DNA of 64,000 bases, taken from assembly GCA_013368445.1 (NCBI GenBank), contig JAACJO010000002.1, positions 2,294,001 through 2,358,000 of the forward strand, read 5' to 3'. Shown here one piece after another: positions 11,495 to 24,227 of this stretch (position 1 is its first letter; the number at the start of each line of letters is the position of its first letter). A program made the position numbers and the translations under genes. This DNA comes from Leucocoprinus leucothites (taxonomy: Eukaryota > Basidiomycota > Agaricomycetes > Agaricales > Agaricaceae). Under the pieces are notes generated by a model. It had not been told where the DNA came from and searched no databases. It saw nothing but the letters and a program-made list of their open reading frames with translations.

Positions 11495-13514
11495 TCAGAA
11501 GGATATAGGAGGCTCGACTTCGAATCGAGAGAGAGCATGCCAATCGCTAGTTTAAACGGGGACATTAGACATCATTGACGACAGCTACGGAGAGTTACTT
11601 ACATGTCTTTGAACATGGGGTGCTTCTTCATGTGAGAAACACTTGGGCGTAATACAGGGTTCGGCATGAGAGCCTGAAAACGTTGAAAGGAAAGACCATT
11701 TAGAGAACAATATTCCAAGCGAAGGAATGAAGGCAAGAAAGACAAACCTTCTTTAAGAAATCATGTTGAGCCTCGTCAAGGGTATAATCAGGATCAACGA
11801 CGATGGTCATCACGTCATACTCGTCCGTTACGGGGTCATAATCGAAGGGCAGCTAAAACAAGAACTTTCAGTAAATCTCAATTCGGTCGGGTTGGAAGTC
11901 AACCCTCACCTTGCCGGTAAGGAGTTCGTAGAGGACGCACGCCATGGCGAAGTAATCTACACCAAAGCTATAATGTTTGTGCTGCCACACCTCCGGAGGA
12001 GCGAAACCCCGAGTTCCAAACGCCTCATTAGTAGTGTGAGGGTTACTGTCGAGAGCCCAAATCTGAGGGAACAAATCTCCTCCGGTCCTCTTTAGGCTAT
12101 GGAACAAGGGATACTCCTCTCGCGATACGGAATCATGATCGAACAGCTTGGCGAGTCCAAAGTCGATGATCTTGACGTGGCCAGTTGCATTGAGCATTAT
12201 ATTTTCGGGTTTAATGTCGCGGTGAACTATGCCGAGAGTATGGAGTGAATGGAGAGCGAGGATCTGATTGAAGATTCAACTAAAAGTAGTAGACAAATGC
12301 ACAACAGCGCTTACCATTTCAGCCGTCCAGAAAATGGCAAGTTCTGGCTCAAAGGATCGTTGTAACTTTGCATAATCATAGATATTTCCGCCAGAGAAAA
12401 AAGTCTGATATATTGATGGATGAGTCGAGGAAATCCGTATCAGGAAGCTAAGGCTCACCATAGCGATCAGCAGATGTTCTTTCGAGCATTGCCAGTACCT
12501 CAGCTTGGGTGCCCAATCGGAATCGACTACACATTCCATCGCAGCGATTTCATCCTCAAAGGCAACATCCTGATCAGGATCTCCTTCCCTTCTCATAATC
12601 TTAACAGCAAGAAGTTCGCCTCCATAACTAGTCGCACGATAAATATGGCCATACGCGCCCTCGCCGATTTCCTCGTGGATGGTAAGAGTGTTCATGAAAG
12701 CATCGCTACAATTGAACGAAGACAAAATCTCACTGACATCGCAGATGGTGTTCGATATTGTAGTCAACGATTGATATCCAGGAGGAGTAACGAAAGCTGT
12801 CTCAGGCGAGGTGTCTTCCGGAAGGACAACGGTCGAGGTATTTGCAGAACCAAACTCGCTCAGGCAATCAGTATTCGGTGTGGCTGGTGGAGTAATTAAA
12901 GTGTTGTGGGGAATCCTGATAGGCGGTAGGACACTTTTCGCAAGAGGGTCCGCGTCGTTCGCTGACTTGGTTCTTGGTTTTCTTCTCCATGGCTTAGAGA
13001 AATGTTTTGGCCTGGGCACCTGATGTGTGGATGGCCTGCGTGATTTCCGATGCTCAGTCTCAGCGACAATTTGTATCGCAAACTTGATCCCTCCACTCAG
13101 GGCCTGAGTGCACTCCAGCAAGCGAGAGAGGTAGGTTATCAAGAGCTTTCGAGCCGGATGCGGCAAGGATTTGCAAACATATTTTGCGACACTTGCACGA
13201 CAACAAGGTTGACGGTGAGCTGTCTGCCAGAGTCTACGCAGGGGGTCGATAAATATACCGCACAATAATCTAGCAAGACATCGGGGGAGGCGTGTCGGAG
13301 CTTCCTGCAATTTCCGGAGGGCGAAACCGAGAATTATTCGGATCGATGTCGAGAGGAGGGTACGAAGTGAGAATCTGGATAGGAGGGTGACAACGTTGTT
13401 TGCAAAGTAGATGGGCCAAGTAACGTTGCTAGCAAGGGAAGAAAAATTGAATGCTTGAAGTAAAAGCCGGAAAAACAGGAGTGGTTGTAGCCAGAGTAGT
13501 TCTAGGCAGATCAT
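11495..13514 (-). CDS. Membrane-tethered serine/threonine protein kinase 1
   Basis: Exons 13514-12459, 12404-12315, 12263-11910, 11852-11748, 11673-11603 and 11546-11495 give 575 aa. The first 130 residues contain several hydrophobic segments (for example [16 protein letters not shown]), pointing to membrane attachment. A basic, disordered linker follows. The kinase domain (about 260-560) has a Gly-loop [10 protein letters not shown], the VAIK-type Lys in LLAVKIMRR, an acidic helix [20 protein letters not shown] in IIDFGLA and an APE-like APPEV, so all catalytic residues are present. It is paralogous to the kinase at 41038-43859: the exons of 105 and 71 nt have identical length in both. The substrate is unknown. 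The start at 13514 is the first ATG in frame; the frame is open further upstream, so an extra 5' exon is possible. Confidence 0.82.
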
Positions 13515-13886
13515 GGTGGATATGGTAATATAGCAGGATGGTAGCAAGGTGAAAATAAGAGTAGAGAGGAGAGAGCGGGTGTGCAAAGCGTGAAAAGGAG
13601 TGTTTGGAAACGGCCTGTAGGATATAGACCTGCCAGCGAATGTCAGCCATTTGAGCTTGCATGGTCTTCAGGTTTGAATAGTTGACGTAGTACGGTGACG
13701 GGAGTTTATGAGAGCACACTAATTTCTGGACGCAGAGATGTGAATTTACCGCAGGCCTAATGTTTTAATGTCCAGGTTCAAACGTTCCATGTCTGGTTGA
13801 AGGTGAAAATCCGGACTCTCGTAGTCCAGGTCACAGTCACATCACAAATTCGGTGATCGCAATGACCGTGGGCGAAATGTGATTGT

Positions 13887-15017
13887 ATGAGTTCCCCGCT
13901 CATTATCAACGCAGTCAGCATCCCTCATGATTCGGAGAAAGTGGTGGATGCAGACGAAGAGGTATGCCGATTGTATGTGTATATCTGTAAACGTATCCCA
14001 ACCTGAATTTAATCAGGTTTTTGTCCTGTATTCCGAACTACAGGCCATAACAGTGGTACCGTCAGATGCTGGCCAACGTTTCCGTGGTCTTGGGCATGTT
14101 GATTCGCGGAAAGATACCTTAACCGTCACGATTGAACTTATGGGAGGGAATGTGCCTAATGATGCCACCGAAGCTACTGCCCCAAAGGAGAATAGGAAAC
14201 TTGCTAGGCACAGAAACAGGACTCGAGCTCGACACATCGCAGATAAAACGATCGAAGTAAACATCGCACAGAACACGACTGCCCTTAGGAGCCGGAAAGG
14301 TGATACTGGGAGCGTCATATGGCACGCTAGGTCTGTTCGGTTGCTAATTGGCCTACTCACTTCGTCGCTCAACCGAAATCAGTTTGGATTTTGCTCGATC
14401 AATTTTACAGCAAGCTCATCTTCCCATTCCAGGATCACTTTTTGACTTCGAGAAATTGAAACAACAACATGTTTTTGAGCTTGGGTATGTTAATACACCA
14501 TTTCCTCAGCACCACAAGCTGAATAACATATCCCAGGGCAGGGACAGGTGTCCTTAGTATATTACTATCTTCCCTTTGCCGGAAGTATACGGCTACGGAC
14601 ATTCTAGAGCTCATCCCTTTGATCCAGAAAAACATTGATATGAATATCTCTGGAGCCTCTCCGAATCCAACGAATACTTGCGCTCAAACTTTGGACTGGA
14701 TCGAATTGAAGAACACACCACCCCACCGTCGGCGGGCATTGTTTCCCGTCGACGACGCGATTGACTTACTCCTCGTGGTCGATTGCATATATCACCCCTC
14801 CCTACTCCCAGCCCTCATTGAAACAATGGATTACCTCGCCTCGCCAAACCAGACAGCAGTTCTGGTTGTCTCCGAGCTCCGTAGTGAACAGGTGATTCGA
14901 GAATTCCTCGAGTTGTGGCTCGCGCTTCCGGACTGGATGATATTTAGGGTATCTAATCTTGTCTTTGGGCCATATGTCGTATGGATAGGTCAGAAAGATG
15001 TAGGAATCCGGGTGTAA
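13887..15017 (+). CDS. METTL21/EFM6-type protein-lysine methyltransferase
   Basis: Exons 13887-13961, 14017-14330, 14383-14484 and 14537-15017 give 323 aa. The SAM-binding motif I reads ELGAGTGVLSILL and spans the third intron (donor 14485). Then come ATDI (acidic post-I loop) and a family segment DCIYHPSLLPALIETMDYL, with the end strand VVSELRSEQVIREFLELW. This matches EFM6-like members, which in yeast methylate elongation factor eEF1A; that substrate is inference here. The N-terminal 130 residues contain a basic stretch around residue 95. The gene is divergent from kinase 1, start codons 372 bp apart. The reading frame has no break. It is the second methyltransferase of this superfamily in the window and is not closely similar to the one at 2894. 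Confidence 0.8.
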
Positions 15018-15810
15018 CTGAACGGATACTATCGCCTCAAACCAGTGGGAATATGAGCACTAGCGTTCTCCAATACGTATTCTAAAGGCGATTCGTGAGC
15101 TGGTAAGCATACTGTGCTTGTCGAACAAGTATGTCCCTCGATGCGCCGGCCGAAAAGCACGCTCGGAGCTATGGGAGGATTATACGGCCCGTGTGACGAG
15201 CCCACCACAAAGTGATCGTGACAACACGCGGTTCAGACGTTCTTTCACGCCAACTGCACCAGTTCTATGTTTCATGTTCAGCATTCGACATCATGAACAT
15301 TCAATCCAAAGCATACATCATCTCTCCCAGCCGACACATACGCCATGCCAGCCGTGCAGCAGCTCAGACAACCAACCCAGGACTTGGCACCTTGTCATGA
15401 CGCTCAGCGAAACCCTCGAAGATTTAATCCAGCAAGAAATAGGTAGGAACTTCTCTTACATATACCATCCTCAAGTATCCCTCGCGGCTGCATCCCGGCG
15501 TCTGGGGCTGAACTTCAAGCTGATGGAGCTTGTGACTTGGCTTGTTTTGAGCGCCAACCTCCTCGTTAAATGAACTCGGCATACATGCACGAAATCATAT
15601 TGGAGCCCGGGTTCTCATCACCGTGAGTTCTCCACCCCCTATTGCGACTGTGATCAAGGAGAAGTTGGTGTTGATCGCTGCCTGGTGACTCCTTGTTCAC
15701 TTCAGGCGTGCCAGCCTGGCGAAGCGCCCCCCTTAGTATATATCTGCTGGTGGCATGCGATTGGGCTACAGGCAACAGTCCCCCCATATCTCAAGCTACA
15801 ACCTCTCTGC
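15018..15810. other. Intergenic region with one weak frame
   Basis: This lies between the methyltransferase and NACHT gene 2. A frame at 15118-15573 (+) holds an internal ATG at 15397 followed by a plausible donor at 15444, but no matching downstream exon can be argued. I recognise no domain and treat it as upstream region. Confidence 0.4.
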
Positions 15811-18800
15811 ATGGATTTTTTCAAGCGATTCCTTAGCAAGGTCCTACCTTGTTTGTTCTCAGATGGTTGCCCCTCCCAGAATTCCAGTTCGTACATCTGC
15901 TCCTCCTTTCCCCAGCCTACCTCGAATTCAAGTGTCATACACACAGGCGCTAGTCCCCGTCCAGAAACCACTAATTTCACGGACACCTCTATCAAAGACT
16001 CATCACGAACTCTTCTTGTACAATCTCCCCAGGGGCTAACCGCGCAAACTACGATTGCCATAGGCGGCTCCGGTATATGCTTTATATCCATAGCTGTATT
16101 TGGAACTGATGAAGAAAGTATAACAGTCCTTCCGAGCGGTAACATCCGGGGATCTACTCAAGAAGTTGCAACGGACCGTTCTAGGCAAAGTAAATCCTAG
16201 CGGTCTCCACCTGTCTTCTACACTATATACTGATTTACCAACTACTAGGAGTTCGACCACCTCCGACGGCACGCACGGATAAGCCGTTGCCGATTATACC
16301 AGAAATGTTGTCAACTCTGAGTGTGCAACCTTCCGGTATGTATTGTTCCTTGGAGCAGTCGAAGACGACCCGAGTAACTTGAGATATTCTTAAGGCATGG
16401 TGCATCACAAGGGTGAAATTGACAGTACTAGCTTTGGTATGCATTTCTCCCTTTACTTGGATTAATAACACTGACTATAGATCCGATAGTTTCAACGTGC
16501 AAGTCACAACAAGGCCTCGGGTCTTTTCAAAACGCAAGCAACTTCTCTGTCAATCAGCCAGTTATGATAGACCATATAGAACACCTTGAAGTCCATCAAT
16601 CTTCCGACGCTAATGGTAATTCACTTGTTACATTATCAATCGTCAAGGCTGACTTTTCGCCTAAAGTGTTTGCGACGATGCGGGATGAATATGTTTTAGC
16701 GGGAGCTGAGTACAACTCCTCCGAACGCGATGACCCTCCACGCTGTCATCCGGACACTCGAACGCGCTTTCTCGAAGAACTCGAGGCCCATATATATTCG
16801 GGCTCCAGGTTCATCTGGTTGCATGGTCCTGCGGGAGCGGGTAAATCGGCAATAATGCAAACTCTCGCAGAGATTATTTCCCCATCTTTGGCCTGCTCGA
16901 CACTTTTCTTTTCCCGCCTCGATAAGCGCCAAGACTGCAAGAAAATTTTCACCACCCTTGCTTACAACTTCGCAATCGTCAACGCAGAATACCGCCGGTT
17001 TCTCAAAGATAGACTCACATCAGAGCCTGGTTTTCTTGCCAAGTCGCTCCAGGAACAATTCAAACGACTCTTTATTCTTCCTTTCCTCGACAATCACGCC
17101 GCTACTAACGCCAGGCCCTGGGTTGTGATCATTGATGGTTTTGATGAAAGTAGCAGCGAAACTGACCAATGCCGAGTTTTGGGCTTGATCCGCGAATCTA
17201 TTCTTCATCATTCGACCACAACGCCTTTCGTCTGGGTCATCTCAAGTAGGGCAGAAGCACACCTGAATGGTCCTTTCTCGTCTATTGAAGCAGAAATCCC
17301 GAGTTTCTGGAAGACTGAGGTATCCATCGGAACGGAAGAAGCCTCGAGAAGTGCTGAGATATACTTTCGTACCGAATTTGCTCAAATCAGGCAGAATTAT
17401 GCAGACGCATTGCCCCGTTTGTGGCCATCCGAAGTCGATCTCGTGAACCTCGCGGTTGCCTCCTGGGGACTCTACATTTTCTCCAAAACCTTGTCTGGAT
17501 ACATTGCTGAAGAGGACCCGCCCGACCGGCTTGAACGTATCAAATACCTAATCAAGCACAGCGGCGACACCTCCGCGAATGTGTCCAAAGGAAAGAGGGA
17601 TAACCCATTTCGACTCCTCGATATCTTGTACACCATGATCATGTCCGATATCCCCCCAAACTCCTCCCCGTCACTAAGTCAATCCTCGGGTTCTCTCTCC
17701 TTGCAAAGGTAGCGTTCCAACCCAGCGTTATCCCATCCGACGACCCAAAAAGAGCGAACCCCAACACAGCGTATCTCCTAGATGTTTGCAATATTCTCCA
17801 GCTCAAACATCACACAGTGTATATTGCCCTGCGAAAGCTATGTTCGGTTCTTCTTATTCCACCGCCCGAGAAGGCACACGAGGACGGCGTTCAGTTTCGA
17901 CACGTGTCATTTGCAGACTTCCTCGTTGATGAATCTCGATCGAAGGAATACCACATTTCGTTGAGCAATGAGCTACTAAAGATTTGGCAGGGTTATTGCA
18001 AAATTGCCAAGCAATCCCTATATCAGCCTGGTCAGAGATACCGCTCATTGGCGTACCAATGCTAACAAAGCTCTGCAGGTCGTATCACGCTCACCTGGGA
18101 GCCAGAAAACCCAGCCATTTCAGTATTTGAACTTGAACGCCGGCTTGCGCAGAGGGCCAGGTCGAAATGGCTAGAGCTGTTAACCGAGTTCTTTCACGAC
18201 AGTACTTTGTGCAGATGCAACTTACAGTATCGGTTTTCACCCAAAATTTCCGAGGCTGTTGACGTTCTTCGTGATTTGTCTCCCTTTATTGCCGGGATTC
18301 CGCGAAACTTGGGCATGATCTCAAAAATCTATTACTGGCTTTGCAGACAGCACGTGAGATCCTACCACAAGTGGCAATTCCTTGTTGAACTCATGCCATC
18401 CTTTTCATACTAGGCACCCACTCGACTTCAGGCACATGTTGTTGTTAGACAGTTCGCGTTAGGGCAACTCAGCGAAAATGATCTTGAGTCAATGTTTCAA
18501 GGTATCTTGATGAGAGGTTGGGCGTGTTACGCTCCGAATAACCAAATCGACTTGACCGTAAGTGGCACCTTGATAGACGTCCGCGTACTAAGGTTTATTG
18601 AGCCCAACATTATAGGGCCTCAGGGCATCCGAGTGGGATCGCCTCAGACAGGCTGCACGATTTGGAAAAGAGGATCTTCTTGGGAAGCACGACGATAACT
18701 CAAGAGTGACGTGGAGGGTTCTTGGCGAGTTGTTGAGGGCAAAAGAAGCGCGAGCTGCTCAGCAAGGTGGCATCACCGTGACAGTCATGGAATTGCGGCC

Positions 18801-18957
18801 CTCGGAGTTCTTCGTGATTATTGGGCCCTGTGCGGCCTATCCTCCTTTCGAGGAAAGACGAATTCCTTACCTCGTATTCCCTTTCATCGAGCCAATACAA
18901 ACAGTAGGAGCACAGGTATCCCAAGAATCTTCCAGTAGTTCAGCTCGCATGTTATGA
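15811..18957 (+). CDS. NACHT-domain STAND NTPase (paralog 2), frameshifted
   Basis: Predicted exons 15811-16189, 16249-16335, 16395-16436, 16481-18030, 18079-18353, 18414-18557 and 18616-18957. They total 2819 nt, one base short of 940 codons. Seen: the segment GSFQNASNFSVNQPVMIDHI typical of Agaricomycete NACHT proteins, the motif RDDPPRCHPDTR, Walker A GPAGAGKS near residue 285 and Walker B VVIIDGFDES near 384. After the six-C run at 17652-17657 the frame moves by one. Downstream the homology to paralog 1 continues in the new frame (LLPVTKSIL and VCNILQLK match LLPVAKSII and MCNILELK), so one base is missing. The C-terminal exons and three introns match paralog 1. The downstream frame stays open for 1.3 kb with good splice sites, so this is either a recent pseudogene or a sequence error. 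Confidence 0.8.
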
Positions 18958-21900
18958 GTACCTGGCATCGATAATCCATGTTGAAATTGTTGGAGCTAGG
19001 GAGGATATTTAGATGGCATCTACACCAAGACCATCCGCGTGAGGGGACGAACCCCACGGGTGCGATCGCGTAAATCGTGACGGACGGAACGTAAACGCTT
19101 CTAGGGTTTGAGGTTTCTCAGACTTCCTGGAGTCGAGGTGGGGACGGTTAGAGCTCACAGCTCCCGAAACAACTTCCGAGCTCAGGCTCACGACACTTAC
19201 TTTTGGAAAGATACTGTCAGTTCCCGAAATAGTCAGCGCTGAAAGAGAAGGGGGCTACAGACTGGCTGCCATATTCCAACGAGCTCGAGGCATCCACGGA
19301 TAAATATCGGAAGAACGTAATCCAAAAACCAAGCTAATTAACGACATGTCTGTTCACTTCGATCAAAATCCGGTCTATTTAAAGACACTGTGGGAAAGTA
19401 AGTGTTCCTGTAGAATGGTGTAGAATTAGCATCACAGATGATCGATGAATGGTTCACGAGAGATGTGCGCAAAATTCGAATGCTCAGAATAGGTGGCAGT
19501 TGACGAGATGCAGAATTAAGAAAGGCAGTCACCACGACACTCTGAGTAATTTCTCCGTGGTTTCAGCGAAGGATTCATGAGTCGATACCGGAGTGGCGGG
19601 TCAACACCATTATACATAAAATGTCGGCTCACATTTCAACAAGAGCAGGGAGATAATGTGCATGGCAGCCCTTGAAATGCTTGATGCAACTGGTGACCGA
19701 GCTATAATTGCGAAATGAAGGCTAAAGTGGAAGAAGTTGGGCGTCTCCTCGTTGAGCACCTATTGGATGCACCGGCGACCTACCTGAAAGCCCGTGTTTT
19801 TAATCTGTCGCTGCGGAGCCGCGCCCATAAGACCAGGGTTGTTCGCATTAAGAATTAAGAGGGGCCAAAGGCAGAATGCTGCCGAGAAAACGTGTGTGGC
19901 ACAATTCCAATGGAAGACGCGCCAACTCTTTTTTCACTACCGTTTTATTGCCAACCGGGCCCACGAATTGCCCAGGAAGCACGAGCCAAGCTCAACAACG
20001 ATGAGCACCTGAGGCAAAAAATTCGGTTGTCCATGCACCGCTGTCTTACGTTAACCACACATATAGCACACCTACACGCTTTCGTGAAGCCAACGTACAC
20101 ACTTGTATACACTTCAGGTTATCAGCGGTACACGATGGTCGGATTGTACAAGAATATTCAAGACTGAAATAAAACTGTCAAGGGCTGGACGAGAACCAAA
20201 GAGAAGACGGCGGAGAGGTGGAAATGACTCTATAGATCTGCCGGTGTATAACGAAGCGAAGGCAAGTAACGGCAACGCCCCCCTCTTTTCATCGGATCTT
20301 CTTGAAATCACCTCAAACCCCCTTGAAAGTCGTAAACCTATTTTCATGCCGTGCACATCCGACGACATTGACCCGAACGGCGAGCGTCCGAGGCCAAGGA
20401 TGGCTCCCGGAGCGCCCGGATTTATCTAATTGATCCTTGTCTCCCCATTTTTCCATCAAGGCCCATAAGAGAACAAAAAAAAGGGAGAGAAGCGATTTGG
20501 CCCGGCAAAATTCTTGGTAAGTAAACCAGTTGACATGACACAGATTGATCTTAAAAGACTGATGGTTGTGACTATAGTCAAGACGAGTTAGGTAACCCCG
20601 TTTTGTTGTAGATGATCATGTTGAAGCTTGCGCCCGTCTACTAGGCACGTTCCGGGAAATCTCCATAATATTCCAAGCGGTCGCGCCGCCCGCGAGGGGG
20701 GTGGGTTCGGATGCGATGTTGCGCTCGTGTGTGAAAATTGTTTTCGCTCGATGATAGATAGCTGATGATGGATGCCAATGATTGTCATGAACGTGGCCTT
20801 GGAAGGCGACTTCACGGCCGACAAAGTCCTATGTATGATTGCCAATGGGATTAAGGCGACTATACCTTGGGGTGTCCCGCGGCTCATAGTACGAGTCAAG
20901 TGAGCTAGGCAAGCCCATAACCCAGACGCCACAAGCTAGGTCCACCAACACGGTCATCGCTAAGCTGCTAAGCTTTCTTACAAACCAAACAAAAGACATC
21001 CTCACGAGTTCACGGACAGGGACAGAGCAAAAAACCAAAGGAGAAATATATCGTGCATGTGCCACCTGCGTGAACATGGCTCAATAGATTGTGCACCAAC
21101 TCAAGCGTTGGATAGAGAGATCCACCCGGTATCGTCGGAACCTGAAGGAAAAGTTCAGCCTCACACTCGACTAAGATTCACATGCCTCGTGCAAGAGGAA
21201 GGGAAGGAGGGAGATGTTCGTGATCTCTCGTACCGAGTCCCCGAAATTTAATCCGAGGCGAACGACTCAAGCGAGACGAGAAAGCACATCGGGTCAATTG
21301 GCTATATGAAACAAAGAACGTTGCGATGGATAAGAAACAAACAACTAAGCATTGAAGCCGAGAGAGATAAACAAGAGAATGATAGGTATTATCTAGTATG
21401 AAGATAAGTAACGGAGAAAATAAGCACGTAGATAAGAGAAAGAGACGATAGCCAAGGAAACGAAGCGCCGACTTCCACCGCGCTTGGAAATCATCAAAAC
21501 TGTCAAGCTAGAAATGACCGGAGAGAACGATAAGTAAATAGCGTAGATAGGCGAAATACCAGGAACTTGACAGCCTTACAAACGCCCTGTCAATTCAAAC
21601 TACAGCGACTCGGACTCGGACTATAGCTTGAACTGTTACCGTAAACCGTAACCGGAGGAACGAGTTTTGTATCATATGTGAATTGAAATCTGACAGGCTA
21701 CTACTATGGACACAAGTAGGGAGACTGAGATAGGCGAAACACCACGAAATGCCTCACAATCTCCCTCCGACAGTCAATTCAACAGTCCAACTCAACCCCG
21801 CCGACTCCCACTCAATTCAAACTCAATACAAAGTTTAATACAATACAATACATAACGGTAACAGAAATGAGACATAGGCTCGATAATTACATACTTATTG

Positions 21901-24227
21901 AAACGCCGTCAACCGTTCTCTCCTCCAACAACCCCCCAAAAGCCAAAAAAAGGGGCCGACAATGAAGTCGGTCCACCGCGGGATCCTAGGTAAATCATCG
22001 CAAAAAGGGAATTTTCGGGCTCACTCGCCGGCTGGGCCAAACTTGCCCTCCAAACCACAAAAAAAAGAACACACCCGGCGGGAAGCCATACCCAGACGTG
22101 AATCAACTGAGCTTACCTACCACCCAGCATACCCAAATAATACAGCTACGTCGGAAAAAAGAACGAAGAGAAAAACCCCTTTCTTTTCTCTTTCGAGTCC
22201 ATAAATCAGCCGCGGCACAAGGTCACCAGTTCAACTTGTCAGGGTATCATGATAGCACCCACCCACTTACCACATACACACGTAATATCCCGCATGTACT
22301 CGGGTTATCAGAAAGCCATGATCACATCACCCTATCGCCTGCTGTCATGAGACCCATCCAAGAAATCTCAAGTTACAGGGCCCACCTTCTCATCACAGCC
22401 ACTGCGTAATGACATGAACTCTTGAATGTCCTAACCTTCGGTTTGTTCGGACTCGCGTGTGTATATGACGCAATCAGTAAAGGTACCCCCGCGGATTAAA
22501 CCATTGTAGGAAACGTTGATGAATGGATCTGGAGTTTGGAGATGTACATTGCATGAACAGGTGACAGATGATGTGATAAGATATAATACGATGAGGTAGA
22601 ATAGCACAAGAGAAAGTGTAGCGTAAAATAGGTTGAGAGAAAAAAATTGCAAGGGATACAAGAGAGACTGGTGAGAAGGAAAAAGAGTGTCCCAATAGCG
22701 TGCCAGTACTGCTAAGAAATGAAGCCAATGATAGCGAGAGAATGTAAAAAAGAAAACAAGGATGAGAGAAGAGTCCTGAAAGCGAATCGGAACCGAAAAG
22801 GATGTAAAGGAAAAGATCAACCAAGCCGAGCGCACGAGGAGGCCAAAGAAGGGAGGCGGAATAAAGAAGAACTCGATGCACACGAACCTCGCATAGCATA
22901 ATCGCTCGGTGCCTAGAGGCCCAGCCCAGAACTCCCAAATCACAACTACCACCAACGAACCCCACCAGCCAATCAACAATGTGGCCCAACCCACCAATTC
23001 AGATACCAAGAGTACCGTGATTTTCTCGCACTGATGAACGAGCACTGATAAATGATGGACGATGTAACCTGATGCACCAGATTCATGATGCAAGGGGAAG
23101 CGAAACGAAAACAACCGAAGAGTCACCGCATCCCAACCTTCAAGACCGAGCACCTGCAGACGTTCCGCAACATCAATCGCGCTCGGGACTTGTGTAAACC
23201 TTCGGCACGAATAATATCCACAATATTCGTGTGGCGTTTAGTGAGCAAGAGTCGGTAAAGCCAGTCGGCGGGGGGAAAAGGACAGATGGGGAGGTAAGAG
23301 ACCGAGGGCCCGAAGAGTCCCCGGGAAAGGACATGCACGCATGCATATTTCTTCCAAATCAATCGGATGTGGATAGTGTGAGTAACTGGTGCCTTCCTGC
23401 CTTCCGGTCCACACGCATAGCGAGGGGGTTTCGATCAAGGCACACACACACACACCAGAGGAGAGGAGAAATGACGATAACGATAGCGGCGATACCAAGT
23501 CGTGTAACTACACAACGCGGAAATGAAGGGTACTGATGATTAGTTTCCCCCGACGGATCTTCGAAGTGCGGCACAGAGAGAAAAGAAGGTGAGATTTTGT
23601 AGGGAGAGGGGTGAGGGGGACACGATTTTTGGGGTGCATTCTAGTTAGCGTGGAATATGTGTGAACCGAACTGCGAAATCGGGCAGATTTCAGTCGTTCG
23701 TATCTTAATCACCAGGCGATTGACCCATGAAAGAGAACTGTTCCTTTTACTCTGGCCTAGGTAGAAAGCGATGGTCGGCCACTGAATGCTGCGTTTATGG
23801 ATATGCACCACGCGAGCACAGCTCCAATGGCCAAAGTGCTGGGTTTCAGTTTGGCGGCCTCGGTAAATGAAAAGAAGGCAAGAAAGAAAATGAAAACGTC
23901 ACGTTTTCCTTGTTTTGGGCAAATAGGCATGATAGGACCAATCAGCAGTCTCAACGGTAGGTCGCAGGTCGTGGTGAAGGGAGAAAGGAAGGAGAAATCG
24001 GTTGGGCTTCTGGAAGCGGGGAGAGGCCGTCATATGCGTTCTTTGCCCATGATCAACAGCATCATACCATCTCTTCTCATCTCTCGATCATACATCATAC
24101 ATCATCAACAGCATCATCCTCAAACAAGCCAAGCTCCTCCCACCCGCTCGCCCATTCCCGGCATAACAACGGAGAGGGAGGAAAATGAACCCAAATCAAG
24201 TAAGGCGGTTCGTTGGCACACTTCTAA
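18958..24227. other. 5.3-kb gene-poor region
   Basis: I see no supported coding gene. Short frames occur but lack motifs, splice sites and codon balance. From about 21250 to 24200 the plus strand is purine-rich (runs such as gagagaa and aagaaga), so the minus strand gives long Leu/Phe/Ser-rich artefact frames such as 22431-23153. A short CA repeat sits near 23444-23455. No tRNA cloverleaf or rRNA segment was recognised. The region could hold untranslated RNA or regulatory DNA for the F-box gene; sequence alone does not say. Confidence 0.5.

Noticed and set aside
13429..13719. Minus-strand frame as upstream exon of kinase 1
   Set aside because: It overlaps the kinase start in another frame, and I could not find a donor that links it in phase.
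16190..16480. Closely spaced short introns in NACHT gene 2 as signs of a pseudogene
   Set aside because: Each has proper GT-AG ends, and the joined frame yields the expected NFSVNQ segment, so they are real introns.
17580..17710. NACHT gene 2 ending naturally at the stop at 17710
   Set aside because: Homology to paralog 1 continues at once in another frame, with later exons conserved, so the stop is a frameshift effect.
22431..23153. 240-codon minus-strand frame, Leu/Phe/Ser-rich, looks like a membrane protein
   Set aside because: It lies in a purine-skewed region where the minus strand is pyrimidine-rich; such composition makes long hydrophobic frames by chance. No motif or splice support.
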